A DNA stretch of 64,000 nucleotides from Phycisphaerales bacterium. GTDB taxonomy: Bacteria; Planctomycetota; Phycisphaerae; Phycisphaerales; UBA1924. The stretch spans positions 1 through 64,000 of the forward strand of contig JALHOJ010000011.1 in NCBI GenBank assembly GCA_022843045.1, given 5' to 3'. Both the position numbers and the translations under genes were made by a program. The notes below the pieces were generated by a model. It saw only the letters and a list, made by a program, of their open reading frames with translations, was not told where the DNA came from and searched no databases. Of this stretch, positions 32,500 to 41,625 are shown piece by piece (the first letter of the stretch is position 1; the number at the start of each line of letters is the position of its first letter).

Positions 32500-33933
32500 T
32501 CACTCTTCGAGCGTCTTCTTGCGTCGCAGCACATGGTGGTAGTGCTGTGCGAAGCGGTGGGCCTCATCGCGGACGGCCTGCAGCAACTTGAGCCCGAAGT
32601 TCTCGCGACCCAGCCGGATCGGCTCGCCCCGCTGCTGCACGTAGACGAGCTCCTCCTTCTTCGCGAGTGAAATCACCATCGGCGGCTTGACATCCAGCGT
32701 CGCGAAGGCCTCCAGCCCCGCGTGGAGTTGCCCCAGCCCGCCGTCGATCAGGATGACTTCGGGATAGAGCTCGTGCCCCGCCCCCGCCTCGCGATACCGC
32801 CGCAGCACCACCTCGCGGATGCTGCTGTAGTCGTCGTTGTCCACCGTCTGAATCTTGTACCGCCGATACTGGTCTTTGAACGGTCGCCCGTCGATGAAGC
32901 ACACCTTGCTGCCCACGGTTTCGTTGCCCTGCAGGTGCGCGATGTCGATGCCCTCGATGCAGCGAATCGGCTCATCGAGTTCCAGCGTCTTCTGCAGGCT
33001 CTTGAGCGCCTTGTCTGGCTCAACGATCACGGCTTCGGTTTCGGGCTGCCAGCCGTCCTTGCGATCCGCCCGTTCGCTCAGTCGCTCGATCGCCTTGATC
33101 TGATCGCGCACGCTCGCGGCCTTCTCAAACCGCAGCTCGACCGAGGCTTTCTCCATCTCCTCGCGCAGTTCGCGGAGCATCACGCTCTGCTTGGTGCCCA
33201 GGAACTTGACGAATCGCTCGACGTCCGCTTCATACTCGGCTTTCTTGATCTTGTCCGCGCACGGCGCGGTGCATTGCCCGATGTTGTAGAGCAGGCAGGG
33301 GCGAAAGAACCGGTTCTTCGGATCGTTCTCGACGATGTCGAGCTTGCACGTGCGATACTTGAAGACCCGCTGCAACGTCGCCAGCGCTTCCCGCAGCGCG
33401 CCCGCGTTCGCGAACGGTCCGAACACCTTCGCCCCGCGCATCAGCTCCTGCATCTGCTCATCGCCCGCCCCCGTCGGGTTGCGCGTCACGAACACCCGCG
33501 GGAAATCCTCGCGCGTCGTCACCACCAGGTACGGAAACGTCTTGTCATCCAAGAGCCGCACGTTGAACCGCGGCTTGGTGTCCTTGATCAGCCGGTTCTC
33601 AGTGAGCAGCGCCTCCCACTCGCTCTCGCACGCGAGGAACTCAAAGTCATGCACCACATCCAGCATCGGCTGCTTCGAGAATCCCAAGTCCGTGCTGGGC
33701 ACGAAGTAGCTGCTCACCCGATCCGGTAGTCGCAGCGCCTTGCCTATGTAGATCACCACCCCCGTGGCGTCCTTCATCAAGTACACGCCCGGCACGTCCG
33801 GCAGCGCGCGAGCCTTCTTATTGAGCCGCAGCATGCGCTCGTCGAATGCCTCACTGCCCCACTCTGGGGGAGGGTCATCCACGCGTCGCTCGCGCGCGCC
33901 CGACTCTCCACTTTGGGGGAAGCTTTCATCCAC
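32500..33933 (-). CDS. uvrC: UvrC excinuclease subunit lacking the C-terminal HhH domain
   Basis: The incision subunit of nucleotide excision repair. GTG 33933 gives 477 residues, against about 600 in typical UvrC. In order: GIY-YIG nuclease (LPDVPGVYLMKDATGVVIYI then GKALRLPDRVSSYF), a cysteine-bearing segment (RPCLLYNIGQCTAPCADK), the UvrB-binding UVR motif (ELRFEKAASVRDQIKAIE), and the RNase H-like half (GIDIAHLQGNETVGS, ILIDGGLGQLHAGLEAF). It stops just after RFAQHYHHVLRRKKTLEE, where the tandem helix-hairpin-helix normally starts. The sequence beyond the stop codes for nothing similar in any frame, so this is not a simple frameshift. Confidence 0.9.
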   Translation of the reverse strand: MDESFPQSGESGARERRVDDPPPEWGSEAFDERMLRLNKKARALPDVPGVYLMKDATGVVIYIGKALRLPDRVSSYFVPSTDLGFSKQPMLDVVHDFEFLACESEWEALLTENRLIKDTKPRFNVRLLDDKTFPYLVVTTREDFPRVFVTRNPTGAGDEQMQELMRGAKVFGPFANAGALREALATLQRVFKYRTCKLDIVENDPKNRFFRPCLLYNIGQCTAPCADKIKKAEYEADVERFVKFLGTKQSVMLRELREEMEKASVELRFEKAASVRDQIKAIERLSERADRKDGWQPETEAVIVEPDKALKSLQKTLELDEPIRCIEGIDIAHLQGNETVGSKVCFIDGRPFKDQYRRYKIQTVDNDDYSSIREVVLRRYREAGAGHELYPEVILIDGGLGQLHAGLEAFATLDVKPPMVISLAKKEELVYVQQRGEPIRLGRENFGLKLLQAVRDEAHRFAQHYHHVLRRKKTLEE

Positions 33934-34063
33934 GCGGTAGTTTATATGGAGTGCGCAGCCACATCGCAGATGCGCGTCGCACTTCTACGGAAGTCATGCC
34001 GTTCCGGTGCCGATGGTCCGCCGGCATCATGGGGATTTCCTTGGAATTCAAAGCGGAGGATGG

Positions 34064-35065
34064 ATGAAGTTCCGGTCAGTCAATAGTCGTTGCAACATTC
34101 TCGCAGCGATCGCGCTGGTCACCACCTCAGGCGGACTCGCAACGGGGGATGACGGTGTCGAGCTCTCCAACGTTCCAGAAATGATGGAGATGTTCGCGCC
34201 AGGCCCCAACGTGGGCGAGGAGCGTCTGCCCATCCCCAAGCCCCCTGCGCCGCCGAAAGAACCTTCCGCCGAGCATGCGCCGGTCGAAGCACCCGCACGC
34301 CGCCTGCACCTCACGCTGGGTGTGGACTTCACCAACGCCTATTACTCACGCGGCCTGCGTCAGGAAGATCGTGGTGTGATCGCCCAGCCCTATGCCACCG
34401 CGGGTCTGGACTTCTATCGATCTGACACATGGAACCTTCAGGCGTATCTGGGCACGTGGAACAGCCTGCATGATCGCAAGACCGGCTCTGGCACCAACGA
34501 CAGCACGCTCGAGAACTGGTACGAGGCAGACGCGTACTTCGGCCTGACCGCCGAGTACGAAAGCTGGACGCTGGGCGCCCAGTACGGCTGGTTCCTCAGC
34601 CCCAACGACGCGTTCACCACGGTGCAGGAGCTTCAGTTCTCCGCCAGTTATGACGACGCGGACGACATGGGGGCATGGGCCCTCGCGCCCAACGCCACGC
34701 TGGTGATCGAAACCGGCGACGGCACCTCCGATGGACTCGACAAAGGCGCATATCTGCAGCTCGGCATCGAGCCCGGGTACGACTTCGAGCAATCGACGGT
34801 CGAATCGCTCAGAGTGTCTGCCCCGATCATCGTTGGCCTGAGCGCGTGGGACTACTACGAGCAGGCGCCGGGCGACGATGACTTCTTCGGCTTCTTCAGC
34901 GTGGGCTGCAAGTGCAGCATCGGGCTTACGTCGGGCGAGGAATGGGGCGAACTGTCGGCGTATGCCGCGGTCAACCTGCTTGTGCTTGGCGACTACGCCT
35001 CGCAAGTGAACGACGACGAGGACACCGAAGTCGTCTGGAGCGTCGGCCTCGCCTACTCGTACTGA
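34064..35065 (+). CDS. Outer-membrane beta-barrel protein (Gcw_chp-like), first copy
   Basis: A 333-residue exported protein from ATG 34064, with GGAGGA just upstream. After the signal peptide comes a Pro-rich segment (PIPKPPAPPKEPS), then alternating beta strands typical of a barrel: LTLGVDFTNAYYSRGLRQED, GLDFYRSDTWNLQAYLGTWN and LGAQYGWFLSPNDAF, ending VVWSVGLAYSY with a terminal aromatic. The SRGLRQ-type motif near the first strand resembles the Gcw_chp (TIGR02001) family of unknown function. It shares these blocks with the protein at 36851, and each precedes a chemoreceptor gene. Ligand or pore function unknown. Confidence 0.75.
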   Translation: MKFRSVNSRCNILAAIALVTTSGGLATGDDGVELSNVPEMMEMFAPGPNVGEERLPIPKPPAPPKEPSAEHAPVEAPARRLHLTLGVDFTNAYYSRGLRQEDRGVIAQPYATAGLDFYRSDTWNLQAYLGTWNSLHDRKTGSGTNDSTLENWYEADAYFGLTAEYESWTLGAQYGWFLSPNDAFTTVQELQFSASYDDADDMGAWALAPNATLVIETGDGTSDGLDKGAYLQLGIEPGYDFEQSTVESLRVSAPIIVGLSAWDYYEQAPGDDDFFGFFSVGCKCSIGLTSGEEWGELSAYAAVNLLVLGDYASQVNDDEDTEVVWSVGLAYSY

Positions 35066-35101
35066 ATCAATCGCACCCACGAATCTCGCCAGGAGTCCCT
35101 C

Positions 35102-36709
35102 ATGCGCGGCAGTCTCAAGTTGCAACTCATCATGCTCGGTTCGCTCAGCATCGTGCTCTCGAGCGCGATGGGCTTCATCACATGGTCGGGCCTCAACGAC
35201 GTCAGCGAGAAGATCGGCGGCATGCAGGATCGCACCGGCCTCGTCCGCGCCAGCGGCACGGCGGACATGATGCACGACGCCATCCGGGGAGATGTGCTCG
35301 CATGGCTGTTGGCCGATGGGAATGACGCCCGAGCCGCGGCCCAGAATGACCTCACCGACCACGCCACCACGATTCGCGAGCAGTTCGCGAAGTTTGGGGA
35401 CGCCAGTATCTCCGCACAAGAGCTCGCGGCGCAGAAGAGCGCCGAAGAAGCCGTCGACGCGTACATCGCGTCGGCCCAGTCGCTGATGCAGTCTGATCCC
35501 AAGGACGCCAAGACGATCGAAGCGGCTCGGGCGGACTTCGCAGAGCGATTCGATGCTCTGGAAGAACAACTTGAGGCTCTCTCGGGCCTGATCGAGGAAT
35601 CCAGCGGTGGCGTTGCGACCCAGGCACAAGCCGCGCCCGGGCTCGTCATGCGAACGATGCTCATCAAGATGGGCGTGGGCATCCTGTTCGTCAGCACGCT
35701 GGTGTGGCTCCTGACACGCTCGATCCTGGGTCGCACCTCGCGCATCCAGGAGGCTCTGGCCACGATTGAGCGGGGCGACCTCACGCAGCCGCTCGATGTC
35801 ACGCAGCAGGATGAACTGGGCCAGATCGCCCGGGGCGTTGAGAAGACGCGCCAGAATCTCGCGAATCTGCTCCGCTCCATCGAGCAGAGCGCCGACGCGG
35901 TGCGCGTCGCCGCCGCGGAGATGAGCGAAGTCTCCGGATCGCTCAACGCGGAAGTGAAGAAGCAGCAGAGCGAATCCACGCAGGTGGCCGCCGCGGTCGA
36001 GGAAATGTCCGCGAGCGTGCGCGACGTCTCGAACAACGGCCAGCGCGCCGCTCAAGCCGCGGGCGAGAGCAAGCGCTGCGCCAATTCCGGCTCGCAGGTG
36101 GTCGACGCCACCGTGCAGGAAATCAAGTCCATCGCGCAAGACGTTCGCCACACCGCCGAAGCCGTCACATCGCTGGGCAAGAAGAGTGAGCAAATCGGTG
36201 AGATCATCAAGGTCATCAACGAGATCGCGGATCAGACCAACCTGCTCGCCCTCAACGCCGCCATCGAGGCCGCCCGCGCAGGCGAGCACGGCCGTGGCTT
36301 TGCCGTCGTCGCCGACGAAGTGCGCAAGCTCGCCGAACGCACGACCAAGGCGACTGAGGAAGTCGCGAGCAGCATCCGCGAAATCCAGGAGCAGACCGCT
36401 GCCGCCGTTTCGATGATGGACGGAGGCACCAAGCGCATGGCTAAAGGTGAATCACTGGCCAATGAGGCGGGCGCGGCCCTCCGCACCATCAACGTCGGCA
36501 GTTCCGACCTCGCGGGCATGGTTCAGAGCATCGCCGCCGCAACCGAGGAGCAATCCGCCGCTGCCGATCAGGTCAGCAAGGCTCTGCAGACGATTCAGAA
36601 CATCACGACCTCCACGATGGGCGGAGCCGAGCGCGTTGTGGAAGCTGCCCGGGGATTGGCCAGCCAGAGCGAGCAATTGAGGTCGCAGGTGAGCCAGTTC
36701 CGCTTCTAA
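35102..36709 (+). CDS. Methyl-accepting chemotaxis protein
   Basis: A 535-residue chemoreceptor from ATG 35102, with AGGAG 7 bases ahead. TM1 about 7-27, a periplasmic helical sensor of about 155 residues without a recognisable ligand motif, TM2 about 186-207, a HAMP domain ([20 protein letters not shown]), then the signalling domain. The hairpin tip is canonical: [20 protein letters not shown] followed by [20 protein letters not shown]. No C-terminal CheR-binding pentapeptide is visible. It follows the first barrel gene by 36 bases. No che genes lie in the window. Confidence 0.93.
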   Translation: MRGSLKLQLIMLGSLSIVLSSAMGFITWSGLNDVSEKIGGMQDRTGLVRASGTADMMHDAIRGDVLAWLLADGNDARAAAQNDLTDHATTIREQFAKFGDASISAQELAAQKSAEEAVDAYIASAQSLMQSDPKDAKTIEAARADFAERFDALEEQLEALSGLIEESSGGVATQAQAAPGLVMRTMLIKMGVGILFVSTLVWLLTRSILGRTSRIQEALATIERGDLTQPLDVTQQDELGQIARGVEKTRQNLANLLRSIEQSADAVRVAAAEMSEVSGSLNAEVKKQQSESTQVAAAVEEMSASVRDVSNNGQRAAQAAGESKRCANSGSQVVDATVQEIKSIAQDVRHTAEAVTSLGKKSEQIGEIIKVINEIADQTNLLALNAAIEAARAGEHGRGFAVVADEVRKLAERTTKATEEVASSIREIQEQTAAAVSMMDGGTKRMAKGESLANEAGAALRTINVGSSDLAGMVQSIAAATEEQSAAADQVSKALQTIQNITTSTMGGAERVVEAARGLASQSEQLRSQVSQFRF

Positions 36710-36730
36710 CTGGAGCATCGCGCGACTCCT

Positions 36731-36764
36731 GCGCAGGCACGGAACCGACTGCCGGTTCCTGCGC
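36731..36764 (+). terminator. Weak hairpin after the first chemoreceptor
   Basis: GGAACCG (36741-36747) pairs with CGGTTCC (36753-36759), extended by outer GCGCA/TGCGC arms across a bulge. It lies 22 bases past the stop but lacks a T run, so it may be only a partial terminator or an RNA end stabiliser. Confidence 0.3.
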
Positions 36765-36850
36765 TCGTTGGCACTATCCCTATCCCCTGATCTGGAGAAA
36801 TTCCAGAGTCGGCTTGCAGTCCGGATGCGTCGCATTCGATTGCTCCCGGC

Positions 36851-37837
36851 ATGCATAGCTGCAAACTCTCTCGTGCCATTGCTCTAGTGCCCGTGTCCAT
36901 GTTCGCCGCGCACGCGGCTGCTCAGGACATTGCCAACGTCCCCGTAGCTCCGGAGATGTTCGCACCAGCGCCCGGCCCGAACGCCGACCGCCAAGGCATC
37001 CCCACCGCGGAATCTCCCGCCGCCACACACGTGCAGGAGGGCCCGAAGTCCGAGTCCGAGGAACCCGGCCCCAACACCGGCCGCCTGCACTTCCTCCTGG
37101 GCTTTGACATCACCAACGCGTACTACTACCGAGGCATTCGCCAGGAAGACGACGGCATCCTCGCCCAGCCCTATGCGAGCATCACGTTCGACGCCATCAC
37201 CCGCGATGACTGGGCCCTGGCCCTGAGCCTTTCCACCTGGAACAGCTTCCACGATCAGGGCACCGGCACGCCCAACGACGACTTCAGCGACAAGTGGTAC
37301 GAGAGCGACATCGTGGGCGGCGCATCGCTCACGTTTGACAAGTGGACCTTCGGCGCAAGCTACTCCTGGTTCATCAGTCCCAGCGACGCCTGGGACACGA
37401 TCCAGCAAGTCGACCTCACCGTCGCCTACGACGACTCCGAAGCCCTCGGCGCGTGGTCTCTCTCCCCCACCGCCACGCTCACCTTCGAAACCGACAACGC
37501 CGCCGATGGTCAGGATGAAGGCCGATACCTCCAACTGGGCATCGCGCCGGGCTTCGAGCACAGCTTCGGGCAGACCGAGTTCGAGTTTTCGTTCCCCCTC
37601 ACCGTCGGCCTCTCGATGGGCGACTACTACCAGAACGCGTCGGGCGAGGACGAGACCTTCGGCTTCGTCAGCCTCGGGGCGAAGGCCTCGTTTGATCTGC
37701 CCATGCCCAAGGATGTGGGCGAGTGGAGCGGCTATGTCGCCGTCACGGGTCTGCTGCTGGGCGATTCCGCCAAGACCTTCAACGAAGACAATGAATCCGA
37801 GCTGATTCTGAGCGCGGGTATCGTGATCGCGTATTGA
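36851..37837 (+). CDS. Outer-membrane beta-barrel protein (Gcw_chp-like), second copy
   Basis: A 328-residue paralogue of the protein at 34064. After the signal peptide (ending near AHAAAQD) both share a leader segment with EMFAP and a Pro-rich stretch, then matching barrel blocks: LLGFDITNAYYYRGIRQEDD, AQPYASITF, LSTWNSFHD and SYSWFISPSDAWDT. It ends with GIVIAY, a terminal aromatic. Strands run throughout the second half (YLQLGIAPGFEHSF, VGLSMGDYYQNASGEDETFG). No strong ribosome site precedes ATG 36851. A terminator follows, so it is likely expressed separately from the second chemoreceptor. Confidence 0.75.
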   Translation: MHSCKLSRAIALVPVSMFAAHAAAQDIANVPVAPEMFAPAPGPNADRQGIPTAESPAATHVQEGPKSESEEPGPNTGRLHFLLGFDITNAYYYRGIRQEDDGILAQPYASITFDAITRDDWALALSLSTWNSFHDQGTGTPNDDFSDKWYESDIVGGASLTFDKWTFGASYSWFISPSDAWDTIQQVDLTVAYDDSEALGAWSLSPTATLTFETDNAADGQDEGRYLQLGIAPGFEHSFGQTEFEFSFPLTVGLSMGDYYQNASGEDETFGFVSLGAKASFDLPMPKDVGEWSGYVAVTGLLLGDSAKTFNEDNESELILSAGIVIAY

Positions 37838-37882
37838 TTTACCTCGATCGCTCTGCAGTCAAACCGGCACTGGCGAAACAAA

Positions 37883-37917
37883 GGCCCCGGATACGCGTTC
37901 CTCGCGCATCCGGGGCC
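37883..37917 (+). terminator. Rho-independent terminator after the second barrel gene
   Basis: ggccccggat (37883-37892) and atccggggcc (37908-37917) form a 10-bp stem around a loop that can pair further (acgcg/cgcg). A pyrimidine-rich tail gctctcttctttcc follows. Confidence 0.75.
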
Positions 37918-38121
37918 GCTCTCTTCTTTCCAGAAACACACTCTCCCCGACGCAGGTTCCCCAGCCTTGGGTGAACGCCGTGCGCGTCGGAAGGCAAACA
38001 CCTGAATAACCGGCTTTCTGATCCTCATTTTTTGTTGACAGCTACAAATCCTGCATCCAGCGGCCGATCCGGATATTCAACTCGCATTTGTGAGCCCGAG
38101 CATCCCCTTACGGAGACGACG

Positions 38122-39951
38122 ATGAAGACGCCGCAATACAACCAACCGACGCCCTCGCACAACGCTGCCACTCCACCCAAGCACGGCATCAGCCTGACTT
38201 GGAAGATCATCGGGGTGGTCGTTGCCATCGTCACCCTTGTGGTGGGCGTCAACTACTACGTCTTCCTGGGCGGATACGCGCGGGACGTTCAGGATCTCGC
38301 CGTCGAGCAGGCAGCCGCCTTCACCGCGGTCGCTGACGAAGCGAAGTCGCTGCAAAGCCATGCGATCAAGGCGGGCGCTGTGGATATGCAGAAACTGCAG
38401 ACGGAAGCGCAGGCCCATATCGCCAAGGGCGGCAGCTACGCCGACACCACCTTCTTCCAGGCCATCCCGGTGATCGTCGGCATGAACGCCGCGCGCAAGG
38501 CCGCCGAGCAGGAAGGGCTCGACTTCGCCGTCGCTTCGTTCGAAGCCCGCAACAAGGAAAACGAGCCGTCCAAGGGCTCCTTCCGCGAAACGCTGCTCCG
38601 CGACCTGACCAACCAGGTGGAGCAGAACAAGGGCGATGAGATCCACCGCGTTGATACCGCAACCAACACGCTTCACTACATGCGAGCCATCCGCCTCGAC
38701 GCCTCGTGCATGCGTTGCCATGGCGATCCCGCCAAGTACGACGAAAAGGATGCGGAAGGCAACTTCGACGGCAAGGACGCCCTCGGCTTTGCCATGGAAA
38801 GCTGGAAAGAAGGCTACATGCACGGCGCCTACGAACTCGTCGTACCCCTCGACAAGATGGACGCACAGGTCGCCGGCTTCTTCAAGAGCGGCATGCTCGT
38901 CAGCGTGCCCCTCGTCCTCGTCGCGGTCGGCGCGTTCGTGTTCCTCCTCCGCGCCTTGCTCGGCAAGCCCCTCACCAAGCTCATCAGCCTCGTCAACGAC
39001 CTGGGCACGGGTGACGGCGACCTCACCAAGCGCATGAACATCAACCGCGGCGACGAAATCGGCCGCCTCGCCAACGGCATCGACGTCTTCGTCGCCAACC
39101 TCCAGCGCCTGATCGGCGACGTCGCGGGCGTCACCCGCGAAGTCACCGCCGCCGCCACCGAAATCTCCGCCAGCAGCGAAGAAATGGCTCGCGGCCTCGC
39201 CAAGCAGGAACAGCAGACCAGCCAGGCCAGCGCGGCGGTCGAAGAGATGTCCGCCAGCGTTCGCGAAGTTGCTCAGAAGGGCAGCGACGCCGCCAAGGCC
39301 GCAGGCGACAGCCAGCAGGACGCCACCAACGGCACCAGCGTCGTGAGCGACACCGTCTGTGAAATCAAGGCCATCGCCGACGATGTGGGCAAGAGCGCCA
39401 ACGCCGTCAGCGAACTGGGCAAGAAGAGCGAGCAGATCGGCGAGATCATCAAGGTCATTAACGACATCGCGGACCAGACGAACCTGCTGGCCCTGAACGC
39501 GGCGATCGAAGCCGCGCGGGCGGGCGAGCATGGCCGCGGGTTCGCCGTCGTCGCCGACGAAGTGCGCAAGCTCGCCGAGCGCACCCAGAAGGCGACCGAA
39601 GAAGTCGCCACCAGCATCCGCGAGATCCAGACCCAGACCACGCAGGCCGTGACCCTGATCGACAGCGGCAAGCAGCGCGTCAGCAAGGGCGTCGAACTGG
39701 CGAATGGCGCGGGCCAGGCGCTGGGACGCATCAGCCAGAACAGCACCGGCCTTTCGGGCATGGTCCAGGCCATCGCCGCAGCCGCCGAGCAACAGAGCGC
39801 CGCAAGCGTCCAGATCAGCAAGGCCGTCGAAGGCATCGACGCCGTGACCAAGGAAAGCGCCCAGGGCGCAAGCCAGATGTCGCAGGCGGCGAGCGCACTC
39901 AGCCAGCAGAGCGAGCGGCTGCAAGGCCTCGTGAACAAGTTCAAGGTTTAA
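38122..39951 (+). CDS. Heme c-containing methyl-accepting chemotaxis protein (DUF3365/Tll0287-like sensor)
   Basis: A 609-residue chemoreceptor from ATG 38122, with GGAG 6 bases upstream. TM1 about 26-50, then a periplasmic domain of about 205 residues that includes CMRCH (196-200), a c-type heme attachment site, in the context typical of Tll0287-like/DUF3365 sensors ([20 protein letters not shown]). TM2 about 258-281, HAMP, then a signalling domain nearly identical at the tip to the first receptor ([20 protein letters not shown]). A redox, oxygen or NO signal is the family expectation. Cytochrome c maturation genes are not in the window. Confidence 0.92.
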   Translation: MKTPQYNQPTPSHNAATPPKHGISLTWKIIGVVVAIVTLVVGVNYYVFLGGYARDVQDLAVEQAAAFTAVADEAKSLQSHAIKAGAVDMQKLQTEAQAHIAKGGSYADTTFFQAIPVIVGMNAARKAAEQEGLDFAVASFEARNKENEPSKGSFRETLLRDLTNQVEQNKGDEIHRVDTATNTLHYMRAIRLDASCMRCHGDPAKYDEKDAEGNFDGKDALGFAMESWKEGYMHGAYELVVPLDKMDAQVAGFFKSGMLVSVPLVLVAVGAFVFLLRALLGKPLTKLISLVNDLGTGDGDLTKRMNINRGDEIGRLANGIDVFVANLQRLIGDVAGVTREVTAAATEISASSEEMARGLAKQEQQTSQASAAVEEMSASVREVAQKGSDAAKAAGDSQQDATNGTSVVSDTVCEIKAIADDVGKSANAVSELGKKSEQIGEIIKVINDIADQTNLLALNAAIEAARAGEHGRGFAVVADEVRKLAERTQKATEEVATSIREIQTQTTQAVTLIDSGKQRVSKGVELANGAGQALGRISQNSTGLSGMVQAIAAAAEQQSAASVQISKAVEGIDAVTKESAQGASQMSQAASALSQQSERLQGLVNKFKV

Positions 39952-40012
39952 GCGACTCGCACACTTGGTGGCCCACCCCTTCGTGCGGGAGTCCAGACAA
40001 CGCGAACTTCTC

Positions 40013-40039
40013 AACGCCCCGCACCACGCGGGGCGTTTT
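40013..40039 (+). terminator. Rho-independent terminator after the heme chemoreceptor
   Basis: aacgccccgc (40013-40022) and gcggggcgtt (40028-40037) form a perfect 10-bp stem with loop accac, followed by TTTT-rich sequence. It lies 62 bases after the stop. Confidence 0.88.
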
Positions 40040-40092
40040 CGCTTCTATTCCCACAACAGCGTGCCGCCAATCCGCGCGCTACCTTCGCAAGA

Positions 40093-41421
40093 ATGCCCGA
40101 AACGCCCTCGTTCCAGTCCCCCACCGGCACCCGCGACTTCTACCCCGTCGAGGCCGCCCGCCGCCGCTTCATCACTGAGGCCTGGCGCCGCGCCAGCATC
40201 CTCCACGGCTTCGAAGAGGTCGATGGACCCATCTTCGAGCACCTCGAGCTCTACACCGTCAAGAGCGGCGAGGAAATCGTCGCCGATCTCTTCAGCTTCA
40301 CGCGCAAAGGCGCGGAAAAGACCTACGCCCTGCGCCCGGAGTTCACCCCCACACTCGCGCGCCTCTACGCCACCAAGGCCAACAGCCTTCCCAAGCCCAC
40401 CAAGTGGTTCACCGCCGGGCCTTTCTTTCGGGCCGAGCGCCCGCAGCGCGGCCGCCTCCGCGAGTTCCTCCAGTGGAACGTGGACTTGCTGGGCGATGCC
40501 AGCCCTGCGGCGGACGCGGAGATCATCGCGACCTGCGTGTCGCTCCTGCGCGGGCTTGGACTCACCGCCCAGGACGTGCGCGTCAAGATCAATCATCGCA
40601 AAGCACTCGCCGAGTGGCTCACGCAGCGCGGACTTCCGATTGATCGCCAACCCGCGCTGCTCAAACTGCTCGACAACAAGGGCAAGATGCCGCCCGCCGA
40701 GTTTGCCAAGGAGATCGCCGCGTTCGGCTTCGCCCCCGAGCAAGCCGAAGTCTTTCAGAAGGGCCTGATCCGCGTCACGATCGACGAGCGCACGCCCACC
40801 GGCGCGCCCGCCGACACCGTCGTCGACGTCACGTACTTCAGCGAAGCCATTACGCCCCTCGCCCGCGAACTTGCCGCGGCGGGCGTGCTGGATTGGGTCG
40901 ACTTCGATCTCTCCATCGTCCGAGGCCTCGCGTACTACACGGGCATGGTCTTCGAAGTCCACGAAGCCAGCGGCGCGGAACGCGCCATCGCGGGCGGCGG
41001 TCGCTACGACAATCTGGTCGAGCTCTTCGGCGGCCCCCCCACGCCCGCCGTGGGCTTTGGCATGGGCGACGTCGTGCTCGCGCTGGTTCTGCAAGACCGC
41101 AAGTTGATGCCCGAGGACCCCAAACTCATGGAAGTCGCCGGCCAGCGCCCCGACGTCTTCGTTCTCAGCAACGGCACGCCGGAAGCCGAAGCGCAGGTGA
41201 AGCCGCTGGTGGGCCTGCTGCGCGCGCGAAACCTGCACACTCGCCACACGTATCGCCAGACCCGCAATGTGGGCAAGCTTCTCGAAGAAGCCGTGAAACT
41301 TCGGGCACGATTCGCCGTGATCGTGGAAACCGGCACGACCGCCACCGTCAAGAGCCTGGAAACGGGCCAGCAGACGCCACCCGTGCCGATTCCAGATGTC
41401 GCGAAGCTTGTGGGTGGGTGA
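40093..41421 (+). CDS. hisS: Histidyl-tRNA synthetase
   Basis: Class II aminoacyl-tRNA synthetase charging tRNA-His. ATG 40093 gives 442 residues, the usual length. Motifs: FQSPTGTRDFYPVEAARRRF at the start, class II motif 1 region FEEVDGPIFEHLELY, motif 2 YALRPEFTPTLARLYA with FFRAERPQRGRLREFLQWNV, the HisA signature VRGLAYYTGMVFEV and motif 3 AGGGRYDNLVELFGG. The C-terminal anticodon-binding domain (DVFVLSNGTPEAEAQ onward) is intact and ends in PIPDVAKLVGG. Confidence 0.96.
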   Translation: MPETPSFQSPTGTRDFYPVEAARRRFITEAWRRASILHGFEEVDGPIFEHLELYTVKSGEEIVADLFSFTRKGAEKTYALRPEFTPTLARLYATKANSLPKPTKWFTAGPFFRAERPQRGRLREFLQWNVDLLGDASPAADAEIIATCVSLLRGLGLTAQDVRVKINHRKALAEWLTQRGLPIDRQPALLKLLDNKGKMPPAEFAKEIAAFGFAPEQAEVFQKGLIRVTIDERTPTGAPADTVVDVTYFSEAITPLARELAAAGVLDWVDFDLSIVRGLAYYTGMVFEVHEASGAERAIAGGGRYDNLVELFGGPPTPAVGFGMGDVVLALVLQDRKLMPEDPKLMEVAGQRPDVFVLSNGTPEAEAQVKPLVGLLRARNLHTRHTYRQTRNVGKLLEEAVKLRARFAVIVETGTTATVKSLETGQQTPPVPIPDVAKLVGG

Positions 41422-41436
41422 AGTGATGCGTGCACA

Positions 41437-41550
41437 CGCTTCACGAAATGTGCGCGTCAGAGAGCGTCGAACTCCAAGTGCTCGCGCTTGCGTTGCAAAG
41501 CGGGAGCACCGGGCGTGCGACGCTCCATGACGGTCGCGCTTCGTGAAGCG
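41437..41550. repeat. Left pair of CGCTTCACGA(AA) sites
   Basis: cgcttcacgaaa at 41437-41448 and its inverse tcgtgaagcg at 41541-41550 (part of a cgctt-cgtg-aagcg palindrome) lie downstream of hisS. Matching copies lie on the other side of the DUF839 gene at 43406 and 43464. Confidence 0.5.
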
Positions 41551-41561
41551 GTCAAACAAGA

Positions 41562-41589
41562 CACCCCCGCGCTGTCGGGCGCAGGGGTG
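41562..41589 (-). terminator. Terminator after the DUF839 gene
   Basis: On the minus strand CACCCC-TGCGC pairs with GCGC-GGGGGTG around a short loop, followed by TGTCTTGTTTG. It lies 37 bases past the stop at 41626. Confidence 0.6.
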
Positions 41590-41625
41590 CGATTGACTTG
41601 AGAGAGTTGTCAACAAAGACAAGGC

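Noticed and set aside
32490-33933. uvrC as a frameshifted pseudogene
   Set aside because: No HhH-like coding follows the stop in any frame, and the next gene ends 10 bases beyond; the short form looks genuine.
34346-40014. Long minus frames opposite the barrel and chemoreceptor genes
   Set aside because: Shadows caused by high GC; all conserved motifs are on the plus strand.
40045-41622. 525-residue minus frame opposite hisS
   Set aside because: Shadow of a fully motif-supported hisS.
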